NCBI GenBank assembly: GCA_008933765.1
Contig: WBUK01000001.1
Coordinates: 310,001-374,000 of the forward strand
Length of the DNA stretch: 64,000 nt
Reading direction: 5' to 3'
From: Ignavibacteriaceae bacterium
Lineage (GTDB): Bacteria > Bacteroidota > Ignavibacteria > Ignavibacteriales > Ignavibacteriaceae
Within the stretch, counting starts at the first letter, position 1; the number at the start of each line of letters is the position of its first letter. The position numbers were made by a program, and so were the translations under genes. This document shows, piece by piece, positions 27,747-37,065 of this stretch. The notes beneath the pieces are model-generated. The model ran no database searches and was not told the DNA's origin. It was given only the letters and a program-made list of their open reading frames with translations.

Positions 27747-29215
27747 AGTCGGGTATTATATATTAATATAAAAAGCAAAAGGGATGTGGCGGTTGAACAG
27801 AAATTGACAATATCATTGGTAATAAACGAATATCCTTTATCCATGGCAGTTTTCTGCTCGCAGTGGTTTTTCCTTTCAGTTATTAACCCGCATTTCACAC
27901 AACGATAGCGAACCTGAAGGAACTCACCCATTAAAGAATCAATCATACTGCCCACAAAACCGAGACCCACCAAACTTACAAAGATAACTAAATCCGCCGT
28001 CCAATAATATGTCGTAATTACTACCATAGCTGCGCCCAAAAGCGCTCCAAGCGTTCCCGGGAGAGAAACACCGCCGGAAACCCCCTGCGGCACTTCGTTA
28101 AAATTCCGCAGGGATATAGTTCTTGTGCGCCACATTGTCCCCACTTCAGTTCCCCAGGTATCGGCTGCCGCAGCGGCAAAACTCAGCACATAAACCAAGT
28201 AGAGCCAGCCGGTGTTAAAATACGATTCAAGCAATAAAACAGCGCCGCCAATTCCGCCGTTTGCAAGCACCTGAAAGATTCCGCGTGTGCCTGATTTTTC
28301 GAACCGCTCTTCAACCTTTCTGTTGTGTTGTATCCTTATTTTGGAGAGGAGGCTTGAGGAAAAGAAGAACATAAGCACCGGCAGCGACCATTGCAAACCG
28401 CCATATACGAATATAAATGTGCCAAGAACCACCGTACCTATAGCGCCGTCAAGGGTTAACATACGGTATTTAAATGCGATGAAACCGATAGCAACAGCTG
28501 CAAAAAATCCGGTTAAAATCTGAATTTCCGGCGTGGTTAACGCAATGTTAATCAGGAAAGCACTTCCCAACGGAACAGTTATATTATCCAACCCACCCGA
28601 GGGAATGGCTTCAAGAAGTGTTGCGGTAACCGGGATTATCAGTAAAAATGAAAAAATAAAAAGTGGCGTAAACTCCCGACCAAGCCAATGGGCTTCGTAA
28701 TAAAGGAAAAGAGAGGTTAGGAAAAGAGTCGAGATCAGAAAGGCAACACTTCCTGCGGTGCTTTTTTCGTCGCGTGTTAAATTATATTTTCGGCTTTTTA
28801 TTCGGGTGCCGGTTATCGCCGCAAACGGATCTGAAAAGGTCATCAGGAGGAAAGAAATTGCGAATATTTCTCTCTTGTCAGGTATAAAAAAGAGAACTAA
28901 TAGTAGAAATGATACCGGAAAATAGACCATCCCCCAGTTTCGTTTTGAGGGATCATTTATTCCTTCTAATTTGTTCCATGCCACCAAATAGTATAGTGTA
29001 GCCAGCACCAGCGCACCGATTACCAACAAATAAATCTGATTTTTAACAAACCAGGGAAGAAACGAAACCAAAACCCCCGCTGTAATGTGAAGAATTTTCC
29101 TCCCTGTGCTTTTGCCAATCCATTTCAACCGGGCAGCCGTTTCAGAAGCTGCAGAAGCAACCGCAATTATGGCCATAAAAATCGCAGCGTAACCTAAATC
29201 GCTCAACTCGGGCAC
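27743..29215 (-). CDS. Fusion of a dolichol/phytol-kinase-like domain and a DUF92 (VTE6-like) domain
   Basis: The 490-residue membrane protein joins two families. Residues 1-235 resemble CTP-dependent dolichol/phytol kinases: FSDPFAAITG followed by DEKSTAGSVAFLIS is the CTP-binding signature. Residues 245-490 are DUF92: LTLDGAIGTVVLG, the AAAADTWGTEVG motif, VPQGVSGGVSLPGTLGALLGA and GFVGSMIDSLMG. In plants and cyanobacteria separate proteins of these types (VTE5, VTE6) phosphorylate phytol and then phytyl phosphate. A fused form would make an isoprenyl diphosphate from an alcohol in two steps. That reaction is inferred. A CxxC...C set near 430 (RCVKCGL) is extra. It leads the TPR-barrel genes. 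Confidence 0.85.
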   Translation of the reverse strand: MPELSDLGYAAIFMAIIAVASAASETAARLKWIGKSTGRKILHITAGVLVSFLPWFVKNQIYLLVIGALVLATLYYLVAWNKLEGINDPSKRNWGMVYFPVSFLLLVLFFIPDKREIFAISFLLMTFSDPFAAITGTRIKSRKYNLTRDEKSTAGSVAFLISTLFLTSLFLYYEAHWLGREFTPLFIFSFLLIIPVTATLLEAIPSGGLDNITVPLGSAFLINIALTTPEIQILTGFFAAVAIGFIAFKYRMLTLDGAIGTVVLGTFIFVYGGLQWSLPVLMFFFSSSLLSKIRIQHNRKVEERFEKSGTRGIFQVLANGGIGGAVLLLESYFNTGWLYLVYVLSFAAAAADTWGTEVGTMWRTRTISLRNFNEVPQGVSGGVSLPGTLGALLGAAMVVITTYYWTADLVIFVSLVGLGFVGSMIDSLMGEFLQVRYRCVKCGLITERKNHCEQKTAMDKGYSFITNDIVNFCSTATSLLLFILIYNTRL

Positions 29216-29409
29216 TCCAAAATAAATAAAATTCAGCCCTTAAAATACGAAACAGTTCCCTACTTAAGTGCACATTCCGCTTCTAAATTATACTCTTTAC
29301 TTCTTTAAAAGCGCTCTTTATTGCTTGAGAGCACTTTCAATCCACCACCGGATTACTGTTTAAATCCTGCGGATACACTATGCTGTTTACTTCCCGGATG
29401 TACTGTTTC

Positions 29410-29838
29410 TTATTTGAGTATTATTTGTTGATAGACATAATAGTTTTTCCAGTAGTAGAGGACGAATTTCTTTTTCACAGTGGTGCTTGAAATCTGCCCT
29501 GTTTTTCTGTTTCTAACTTTGTGATACTCCATCACAATAACCTCCAAATCACCCTCTCTGTTGTATCCGTGGCTTAAACGGGTGAAGCGGTGTTCGAGAG
29601 TTTCGTTGTTGTCGTAAAAATTTTTCGCAACCCTTCTGATACCTTGTTTATCATACCATTTGTTGATGAAGAAGGTCTTCTCCCAATAAAGGTTAGCATG
29701 GTCTAAATAATCACCATACAGCAGCGAGTTGCTGTACGCCTCCAAAAATGGATCGGGGCTAAATACCTGCGATTTTAAATCGGAAGTGGAACAGATTAAA
29801 ACCGTTAGAATGAAAATAAATAATTTGGCTTTTTTCAT
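29410..29838 (-). CDS. Small exported protein, unknown function
   Basis: The 142-residue product has a signal peptide (residues 1-23, ending LKSQ) and a compact domain with mixed aromatic and basic residues. The order helix (FLEAYSNSLLYGDYLDHANLYW), then strands ending KKKFVLYYWKNYYVYQQIILK, would fit an NTF2-like cone fold, but this is a guess from pattern. It stands alone between spacers of about 195 and 305 bases. Confidence 0.6.
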   Translation of the reverse strand: MKKAKLFIFILTVLICSTSDLKSQVFSPDPFLEAYSNSLLYGDYLDHANLYWEKTFFINKWYDKQGIRRVAKNFYDNNETLEHRFTRLSHGYNREGDLEVIVMEYHKVRNRKTGQISSTTVKKKFVLYYWKNYYVYQQIILK

Positions 29839-30142
29839 TTCTCTGCCTTAAATTTTTTCCGGATATACAAAATTAAAAAATTATCAAGAATTATCCCTAA
29901 CTTTTGACGACAAAAAGGGTTCTTGGGTTAAGAATTTAATTTTTTGTGTTTAGGGGAGCAAAAAAATGTTGAAAATTTTTCGAAAGGCTGAGGAAAAAGC
30001 GTCTGATAATGGAAGGTTCTGATTTTAAATACTGTGAGCATTGCTATTTTTCAATTTTACAATCATAATATTTATTGTTTTAGTCTCGAAAGATATCTTA
30101 ATTCGGTGGCCGGAGCCACCTTCAATTTTGCAATCATAAAAC
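29839..30142. other. AT-rich spacer, no gene seen
   Basis: About 300 bases without a plausible frame. A short phrase (ttcaatttt followed by caatcataa) occurs near 30051 and again near 30121. No terminator or RNA is recognised. Confidence 0.5.
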
Positions 30143-31486
30143 TCACTGTTGCGATTCTGCTGTCACCTTTTTTAAAAATGCCATATCGCGGTTGATCAAT
30201 TTCCAAATAACCCAAAGGGCAACTATTAAAACAGCAAAGTCTGTGGTTGACCGATATCGTTCCAAAACATGCACTAAAGCGACATGGATAAACATGTTAA
30301 TTAACGGTAATAACGATAGCAGCAGGATAATTTTATCTTTTGTTACAAAAAAATTGTAAAACATACCAATGAAGAAAAACGGGATAAAAATACCAAAAAA
30401 CAGAAGCGAAGTTCTATTATGCCATCGGGACCATTTAATATATCGGAACCCGTCATGAACAAACTGACCGCTTATATACATCGGTTGCCAAAAGTTAACT
30501 GCAGCTCTAAGGTATTTTTCGAATCGCCCAAACTCTCCGGGTTGTTTTCCCTGCTTTAGCGCTTCTTTTATCAGTTGAACTTCTTCCCGATCCACATTTT
30601 CAGGTTCAATACCCTTTTGGATGGTTTCAACTGTCTTTCTGAATACTGAAGAATATGAACTTTCGGGGGTGTATTGACTTTTACCGAACACAACGGATGT
30701 TATCAACTCAGTACGGGTGGTTAGAATGATAACTCTATCATAAATATAATAATTTCTTATTCCCCATGGAATCATCAGAACCAAAACTAAAACCGCAATT
30801 TGAAGCAAATCTTTTCTAAAATGTCCTCTGTTCTTAATCGCTAAAAATCCTGCCCACACTAAAAAGACGAAAAAATAGGTAAAAAACCTTTCATCAGTGT
30901 GAATCAGATAAACGAATGCAACCGAAATACCAATTATTTCCCTCGCATTTCCTTTACGCTTAATCAGCCTGGCGACAAAAAAAATTACCAGGGGGAATAA
31001 AAAATAGACAAGGGGTTCCTTCAAATAAAAAGTTGTATATCTGTAAAATTGAGGGTTAAGAACCATTAAAAAAGCTGCCACCCACCCGAGAGAGATACTT
31101 ATATTTTCTGATACAAATTTAAAAACAAAAACCACTCCCAACGAAACGAATATTGCATTAACAATAAAAATGGCAAGTGGGCTTTCCCCAAAAATACTTT
31201 GTGTGACTGCCATTATTAACGGATAGCCGGGTCCTAAAATTTGGAGAATATCATCACCTTTAATAACTTCCGGGCTGAACAAACCATACTCTAATATTCG
31301 TCTGCTAAATAACCAATATTCACGGCTGTCACCAATTAAAAGAAGAAAATTAGGGTTGTAAGCAAAATAAATATAGACTATACATATCAGAAATGAAACT
31401 GAAAATATAGTTTTCCCCGAGTTTCGGTTGAGAAACTGACAAACATTACTTTGCTTAAAATAACTGAAAATCGCTTTAACTTTCAT
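30143..31486 (-). CDS. PMT/ArnT-like membrane glycosyltransferase
   Basis: The 447-residue protein has ten or more transmembrane helices and a large loop after TM1 (NPNFLLLIGDSREYWLFSRRILEYGLFSP), in which an Asp lies where GT-C enzymes hold their catalytic acid. This matches the GT39/GT83 group, which moves a sugar from a polyprenyl-phosphate donor to protein or lipid on the periplasmic side. A soluble segment around 270-320 is charged. It lies in the AT-rich glycan locus, separated from the next gene by 360 bases. Acceptor unknown. Confidence 0.75.
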   Translation of the reverse strand: MKVKAIFSYFKQSNVCQFLNRNSGKTIFSVSFLICIVYIYFAYNPNFLLLIGDSREYWLFSRRILEYGLFSPEVIKGDDILQILGPGYPLIMAVTQSIFGESPLAIFIVNAIFVSLGVVFVFKFVSENISISLGWVAAFLMVLNPQFYRYTTFYLKEPLVYFLFPLVIFFVARLIKRKGNAREIIGISVAFVYLIHTDERFFTYFFVFLVWAGFLAIKNRGHFRKDLLQIAVLVLVLMIPWGIRNYYIYDRVIILTTRTELITSVVFGKSQYTPESSYSSVFRKTVETIQKGIEPENVDREEVQLIKEALKQGKQPGEFGRFEKYLRAAVNFWQPMYISGQFVHDGFRYIKWSRWHNRTSLLFFGIFIPFFFIGMFYNFFVTKDKIILLLSLLPLINMFIHVALVHVLERYRSTTDFAVLIVALWVIWKLINRDMAFLKKVTAESQQ

Positions 31487-31845
31487 GCTTTAGACGAATA
31501 TAATAAAACTTTTAAACATCTGTTTAGAGCGATAACCTAACCCAAAATGGTGAAAACTAATATCGCTGATAACTCTGTTTCTTGTTTCCATCTGTTTAGA
31601 TCATAGTCCTGATATTAAAAGACGGGAACCTATAACTAATACTGCAGCCCCGACCGGTAAAAGATTATACCCATGTCACTATCCGAACAAAGGAAAATCG
31701 AACTATGTCCAGTGTGGGGTTTTGCCTCTTGCAATTCTTTTTGTTATTCTGTTAAAATTTCGGCAATTAATACTCGTTACCTTACGGAACTTGATGTTTA
31801 GGTGGAAATATTGGTTTTGGTTTAATTTAATATTCAAACTCAAAT
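31487..31845. other. Gene-free spacer in the glycan locus
   Basis: About 360 AT-rich bases, with stops in all frames. The phrase catctgtttaga occurs at about 31518 and again at about 31590. It may be the residue of a lost gene, but no protein similarity can be read. Confidence 0.5.
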
Positions 31846-33051
31846 TTAATATAATTTTTTAATCTTATTTATCGCTTCAATCGTATCTTCAAAATTGATT
31901 TGTATAGTATCGCAATACCATCGGATCGATTCCCACCTTGGTTGGTTCTCAATTTCGCTTTTCTTAATTGCCTCCCCGCGGGAGAGGACACCCTCGCGTA
32001 TCTGATTGCTTCTAAAAGTATCATTTTCCGTAAACCCTGCTACCATATAGTATATATAGTTGTAGAAAGCTGCTGTACCATCACCAATTCGCCAGGTAGA
32101 TAAAGTGCCGGGGTCTGTCTCCCACCCATACTCCTCTGTAATTATCCGATTTATTAACTCTTCATCCCATTTGATGTAATCATATAAATTCTCATATTTG
32201 CGCGGAGACAAATAGAAGGAAATAAAAGCGATAATCGTATCTGCGAGAGAGAGGTTTAAGTATTTCGGATTTATGAGAAATTGCCCTAAATAGAAAGAGA
32301 TAAGTTTCACTTTATTCAATAAATCTATGTCATAAGCCATATATCCTGAGTTTTTCTGCCGCCCTCCTGTAAAGGCTGTTTTAAAATCAGTTCTTTCAAA
32401 ACGATTTTCGCCCATAAAAACCACAGAAATGTTATAGGCTTTCATCAATTTATTTACATAATAAAAATAGTGTTTATCTCCTGCTGTAAAAAGAGGGATC
32501 ATCCCGAGATGAGGTTTCTTCAACCAAGCAACTACATTTTTCCTTATGTTTTCTCTTTTTTTTCTCAGATCAGCTGAGATGACAATGTGTTTAATGCCTA
32601 AACTTCCGCATAATCTGGATTGATTTCGACGGGCTAAATCAGTCATCATCCCCCAATCGTATGAGAAAGCAATAGGATTTAGCCCGAGTTCTCTTTTTAA
32701 AAAATGAAGTAAAAAACTACTGTCTCTGCCGCCGCTGAAAGGTATAAGCGCATCGAATTCACCCTTTTTAGCCCCAATTTTATCTATTAAATCCTTTAAT
32801 TTTGTCTCACCTTTAAGGGGTACGGCTTCATAATTCCTGCAAAAATTACACACACCTAAACTGTCAATATCAATACCCGGAAAAGTTGATGGTAAAATAC
32901 ATTTAGAGCACCTCTTAAGTTGTCTTATACTTAAGGAACGATTCAAAAATTCATCTTTGAATTTTTCAAGCAACAGCGAAAGTTGAAACTCTGAACCTGT
33001 TTTAATATAAACCCCCTTTTTCATCATTGGGTCCCGCTTCATTTGTAACAA
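31846..33051 (-). CDS. N-acetyl-sugar amidotransferase-like protein (WbpG family)
   Basis: This ATP-pyrophosphatase-type enzyme would turn an acetamido sugar into its acetamidino form on a nucleotide sugar. It carries a CSKCILP...GVCNFC four-cysteine zinc-type motif at about residues 47-69, then the PP-loop IPFSGGRDSSF (about 103-113), FSYDWG, and IPLFTAGDKHYFYYV. These match the TIGR03573 pattern. The first ATG lies 50 bases inside the upstream gene. Internal ATGs at 33039 or 33027 are also possible. The N-terminal ~35 residues look like the end of a glutaminase domain whose start lies in the other frame (33002-33292), so the original gene was probably longer. Confidence 0.82.
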   Translation of the reverse strand: MLQMKRDPMMKKGVYIKTGSEFQLSLLLEKFKDEFLNRSLSIRQLKRCSKCILPSTFPGIDIDSLGVCNFCRNYEAVPLKGETKLKDLIDKIGAKKGEFDALIPFSGGRDSSFLLHFLKRELGLNPIAFSYDWGMMTDLARRNQSRLCGSLGIKHIVISADLRKKRENIRKNVVAWLKKPHLGMIPLFTAGDKHYFYYVNKLMKAYNISVVFMGENRFERTDFKTAFTGGRQKNSGYMAYDIDLLNKVKLISFYLGQFLINPKYLNLSLADTIIAFISFYLSPRKYENLYDYIKWDEELINRIITEEYGWETDPGTLSTWRIGDGTAAFYNYIYYMVAGFTENDTFRSNQIREGVLSRGEAIKKSEIENQPRWESIRWYCDTIQINFEDTIEAINKIKKLY

Positions 33052-33292
33052 GCCACGAATGACCTATAAACTCTTGTACCGTTTTGCATAGATTTTTGTA
33101 ATTGCGGAAAAATTTGGACTTTAACAATTCAGAGAATAAACGCAGAGCTTCACAGACTTCTATTTTATCCTGAAAAATCGATGCAAAACCTGAAGTTTCT
33201 TTACCTTTTGTTTCTGAAAGAAGGAAAAGGTCTGAGATAATCCGATTCTTTAAATTCTGTTTAATAATCCGTGAATTATCAATTAAACACAT
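33002..33292 (-). pseudogene. Class II glutamine amidotransferase fragment, frameshifted off the amidotransferase gene
   Basis: The 96-residue frame begins MCLI, placing Cys at position 2 as in Ntn-hydrolase glutaminases, and continues with KGKETSGFA (compare RGxDSAG) and IGHSWLVTN (compare GHTRWAT). The expected Arg of GHTR is Trp, and everything that should follow (the NGD region) is missing. It stops at an AAAAAGGGGG run near 33013-33022. Removing one G there would join it to the amidotransferase frame (NDEKGVYIKTG). I read it as the N-terminal glutaminase of a formerly fused enzyme, damaged by a deletion and a frameshift. Its ATG overlaps the preceding gene's TAA by one base. Confidence 0.6.
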
Positions 33293-34389
33293 TATTTATA
33301 TAACCTATCATTATCAAGAATATCCATCCACATGGCAAACAGGAACGATTGAAAACTAAATATCCCCAAAAAGGTAAAAGCAAAAAGAGTTTCGAATGAT
33401 AGGTTGTAGTTGTAAATTAATGCCTTAATAACCCGAAACAGATATGGAAGCCAAAAAATCCAGAGGATAAAAGCTGCATGATAAAGCAGAAATAATGGAT
33501 GAAAATCACGGAAAAAATATTTGATCCACAACCTCTTAAAAAAAGATTTCAAAAGCAACCACGATATTTTTGGAATTACGGTGAGAAGGTTCATTCTCGA
33601 TTTTTCTCCGATACGGTAAACCGGTTTAATTTCTACTTCCCGGAGGGTACATTGAGCAATATTTATTTTTACCAATAAATCATTAGGCCAACCGTAACTT
33701 TTATATAGCTTGTATAGTTTGATTGAGTTGATTGCTTTTTTACTGAGCGCCACATAGCCGGTTTGCGTATCAGAAATTTTCCAAAAACCGGATGCCATTT
33801 TGTTCAGAATGGAAAGAATAGAATTACCGATAAATCTGATCCTTGGAATTACCAACCAGGAAGATCGGTGGATTAGCCGGTTACCTTTAACATAATCAAC
33901 ATTACAATCTAAAATCGGAGAAATGATGGAAAAAAGTTCGTTCGGATCCATCTGACCATCTCCGTCCAAAATAGCAACTGCATCTAAACCATAATCTTTT
34001 GCAAATTTCAAACCCCGTGCGACTGCTTTTCCATTCCCTGATCTTTTTTTATGCTTTATCAAAACAATTCTGTTGTTTAAAAAGTCAGAATTTATAATTT
34101 CAGAATTGGGAAACCATTTAATCTCACTTCGATTTAACTCTTGCAACTTTAGTTCAGCATCATTATAGCCATTTGCAATTATTTTTGAGGGTTCAAGAGT
34201 AATTGAACTGCGGTTTGTTTTTGAGTCGTTCAAATAACTTTTAACAACCTCCAAAGTTGCATCTGTGGAACCATCATCTACAATAATAATTCGGTCAACA
34301 AATCCCGGCATAGTTTCAATAACTTTGCCTATTTGCTTTTCTTCATTATAAGCCGGCACAACCACGCCTATTGTACGATCAGAAAGCAT
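33292..34389 (-). CDS. Family 2 glycosyltransferase with C-terminal membrane anchor
   Basis: The 365-residue protein opens with the GT-A signature VVVPAYNEEKQIG, followed by VDDGSTDAT and the metal-binding LDGDGQMDP. A typical acceptor-side segment GNRL...TQTGYVALS follows. Two hydrophobic helices (about 300-325 and 335-358) anchor the C-terminus. This is the DPM1/DpgS-like branch, which transfers sugars from UDP or GDP to a polyprenyl phosphate, so it could supply the PMT-like enzyme at 30143. It contains an insert of about 45 residues between the DDGST and HKKRSGNGKAVA motifs. Confidence 0.88.
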   Translation of the reverse strand: MLSDRTIGVVVPAYNEEKQIGKVIETMPGFVDRIIIVDDGSTDATLEVVKSYLNDSKTNRSSITLEPSKIIANGYNDAELKLQELNRSEIKWFPNSEIINSDFLNNRIVLIKHKKRSGNGKAVARGLKFAKDYGLDAVAILDGDGQMDPNELFSIISPILDCNVDYVKGNRLIHRSSWLVIPRIRFIGNSILSILNKMASGFWKISDTQTGYVALSKKAINSIKLYKLYKSYGWPNDLLVKINIAQCTLREVEIKPVYRIGEKSRMNLLTVIPKISWLLLKSFFKRLWIKYFFRDFHPLFLLYHAAFILWIFWLPYLFRVIKALIYNYNLSFETLFAFTFLGIFSFQSFLFAMWMDILDNDRLYK

Positions 34390-34859
34390 TCTATATTGTG
34401 TCTTTCTTTGTTTTGATTACTTTAAAATTTATTATCACAGTTTCAGCCAAAATATTTGGTTTGATGAAATTCGGTGAACTTTCCATAGCAATTGCTAAAT
34501 CATTACCGGGGCATATCAGTTTCTGTTTATTATTTCGCAAATTTTGGGTTTGCGTCTGTTTCCTGCAGAGGGGATATTTATTTGAAAATGAATTAAACCG
34601 TAAACTAAGCAAGCCGAAAATTGTATAGGTGTTAATACTTATCCCCCGCGAGAAATTAATTCAAAATTAGACCATATAGCCAGGAAGAAAACAAATATTC
34701 CAAGAATTTCCACCCATAAGGTAATACTCAATAAAAAAAACAATGTAAAATATTTATTTCCGCCCTCAATTATGTAAAGTTAACTGCATATAGTATAACA
34801 AATTATAATAAAAAAACTCTACTAATTTACCGAATTCATTTATTTAATATGATAAAACT
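34390..34859. other. Spacer with only doubtful short frames
   Basis: About 470 AT-rich bases. A 73-codon frame on the minus strand (34391-34612) and an 85-codon frame on the plus strand exist, but both have the composition of chance frames and show no family motif. Confidence 0.5.
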
Positions 34860-35807
34860 TTAGTTCCTTTTTTTTTTCGAAAACTTCGACCACAAAACAG
34901 AAGCAAAATATAACAAAATATCTGCAAAAACTGTTAAAAACCGAAACATAATGGAAGCGATACTAACTGTAAGCCCGCCAATATTATCTTTTAACAGATA
35001 AATCAAACCACTCTCACGGACGCCTAAACCTGCCGGCACAAAAAAAGTTATGGTGCCAATTAGAGAAGACAGAGCAAGCCCGCCGGTTAAATACCAGTAT
35101 TCAGAAAAAGAAATTTCACTGAAGGATTTAATCAAAAAATAGTAGGCACAACCAAAAATGAGCCATGCGACACTGCTTATAATAATCAACAATAAAATGG
35201 TTCTATATTTTAAGGTTAATTTAACCGGCGGGCGTTTTAGCTGTTTGTTTAACAGATTAATAAAAACTGATAATATTTTTGGATGCAGAACAATTAATTG
35301 AATTGCTGCCATAATTGCTATCAGTAACCTGTAATCACCATTTATTGAGATCTGAGAAAACAACTCTGAAAGTGCGTAAACAAATACCAACGACATCAGC
35401 ATAATAACTACTTCAATCAGCGAGGCAAAAGCTGTCAGCGTTTTTGATATGCTGTATCTGTTGTATTCAGCTATTAAAATTCCATATTGAACTAATCTTC
35501 CCGGTACATATTTACCAAGCTCTGCTTTTATTCTGATAAACAATGAGTTTTTTTTGCAGATTTTAACTCCCAACACACTCATAAGAATAACCCAGTTCAT
35601 GTGAACTATAAGTGTAGAAAAAACAATTAAGAAAATACCCAATAACAAGAAAAATGGGTTGATCTCTATTTTTTCCGACGGCAACTGATCACTAAGAGAA
35701 AAAGCAAAATGAACAATTCCAAGAAATATTGTAATCCCTGTAATATACCTGAGATAAAACCATATCTGCGTTCTGTTATTTTTGAGATATTTAATTAAAT
35801 TTTTCAT
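34860..35807 (-). CDS. UPF0104/LPG-synthase-TM-like flippase family membrane protein
   Basis: The 315-residue protein has about eight transmembrane helices and the family's KAELGKYVPGRLVQYGI segment (about residues 85-105), with the later GTITFFVPAGLGVRESGLIYLL near the C-terminus, both typical of the lysylphosphatidylglycerol synthase TM domain (PF03706). Members are thought to move lipid-linked substrates. In a glycan locus it may act on an undecaprenyl-linked sugar. The tail is very basic (KFSKKKRN). Confidence 0.85.
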   Translation of the reverse strand: MKNLIKYLKNNRTQIWFYLRYITGITIFLGIVHFAFSLSDQLPSEKIEINPFFLLLGIFLIVFSTLIVHMNWVILMSVLGVKICKKNSLFIRIKAELGKYVPGRLVQYGILIAEYNRYSISKTLTAFASLIEVVIMLMSLVFVYALSELFSQISINGDYRLLIAIMAAIQLIVLHPKILSVFINLLNKQLKRPPVKLTLKYRTILLLIIISSVAWLIFGCAYYFLIKSFSEISFSEYWYLTGGLALSSLIGTITFFVPAGLGVRESGLIYLLKDNIGGLTVSIASIMFRFLTVFADILLYFASVLWSKFSKKKRN

Positions 35808-35862
35808 TTAATCATAATACAAAAAAGGTTCTGCTTTCATAATATCTTTTCGGCTAATAGAA

Positions 35863-36281
35863 TTAAACACGGAGTAATTCGCTAAGCACTAATTCATAAT
35901 CTTCAAGATACTTCAAAATTTTGCGAAGTAAAAGGTAATCGGAGCTTGAATCGGTCGGAGTAAGATTATAGACCGATTCTTGTGTAACCCTAATACACGG
36001 CTCTTTAAGTTCTATCATTTCGATGTATCGGCAGACAAGCTCAGAATATTCCGAAGTTTGGACTTTCAACATAGCAAATATTTTTCTGATGACTCAGCTG
36101 CGCCGCAACCAACCTCAGGAAGTTTAGCATTCAGTGGCAAAATTGCAACTATTTCTTTAATGTAACGGTAAGAGTTGTTGATAAGAGCCTTGGTAACAAA
36201 ATTGGCACTTCTATTATTGTGCGTGCACCAATCCCAGAACTCTTCAGCATACGCGGAATTTTCGCCAAAATGCTTCTTCAT
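35863..36281 (-). pseudogene. Class I SAM-dependent methyltransferase relic, frameshifted
   Basis: The frame starting at 36281 runs to LPEVGCGAAESSEKYLLC, which contains the SAM-binding motif I (EVGCGxxxSS), and then stops. The other frame continues from 36072 with the rest of a methyltransferase core: IRVTQESVYNLTPTDSSSDYLLLRKILKYLEDYELVLSELLRV, matching the usual motif order (S-V-Y-N-L, D-S-S-D, L-x-x-L-E-D, E-L-x-R-V). The switch falls at a run of five A's (GAAAAATATTTGC). Dropping or adding a base restores one frame. The joined product also ends early, just after the ELxRV motif. Either a real pseudogene or an indel error. Confidence 0.7.
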
Positions 36282-36520
36282 ATTTTTTGTGGTTAAGCTT
36301 TAATTAAAAAATTAACATTCAGTTATGTAATTTAATATTCTTACTTTATTTACAACTTCAATTAGAAAAAAAAGGCGAAAAAATGATTTAAGAAGCGTTT
36401 CAGCAATATGAGTATAAGAAAAAGACAAGACTATTGATAGTTTTATGTATTTGAAGAATAAAACTCCCTTTTGAAAAAATTAATTATTCCGTGAATATTA
36501 ACCACAATTAAAAAACAAAA
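36282..36520. other. AT-rich spacer, no gene seen
   Basis: About 240 bases between the methyltransferase relic and the tRNA terminator. No frame or RNA is recognised. It probably holds the promoter of the glycan genes. Confidence 0.4.
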
Positions 36521-36552
36521 AAGGCTGCCGAAATAAAGGGCAGCCTTTTCAA
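36515..36552. terminator. Terminator after tRNA-Leu
   Basis: A 9-bp stem (36521-36529 with 36539-36547), flanked by A's on the left and T's on the right, lies about 15 bases past the tRNA 3' end on the minus strand. Confidence 0.88.
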
Positions 36553-36561
36553 ATTTACGGG

Positions 36562-36643
<82 letters not shown>

Positions 36644-37065
36644 AGAAATCAGACTGCAAATTTACCAAATTTAACTATTACATGCAAGTAGGCACCCCCC
36701 TCTTTCAAAAAACTAATCCACTTATTGGAAAAATTACCGGAAATAAATTTCACCAACTAAGCAAGCAGGACAACTAATCACCTGAAAAAACTCAAGTTTG
36801 AGAGCTGTGACGGGAATCCAAGCTAACTAAAAGCAAATTTAACCTTCGACTAAAAATTGAAAAGAGAAAAATTGGGGATCCTGCCTATCTATGATCAAAT
36901 TTAACCTTCGACTAAAATTGAAAAGAGAAAAAATGCGGAATCCGGAATCCGGACTATCTGTAATCAAATTTAGCAACTAAGTACCAAAACAACCGCTCTT
37001 TAACTAACTACCCTCAAGCAACTGCTCCCAAACAACCGCCCCAAATCAAACACAAAAAGATAATT
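36644..37065. repeat. Gene-free spacer with a three-copy ~62-bp repeat
   Basis: The phrase caaatttaaccttcgactaaa followed by ttgaaaagagaaaaa begins at 36834 and 36896 (62 bp apart). A third, shorter copy (caaattta) begins at 36965. A small direct duplication (ggaatcc twice) sits in the second copy. The rest is AT-rich with no gene. Confidence 0.8.

Noticed and set aside
34371-34628. Small frames on both strands upstream of the family 2 glycosyltransferase
   Set aside because: No domain, no consistent codon pattern and the two strands compete. Chance frames in AT-rich DNA.
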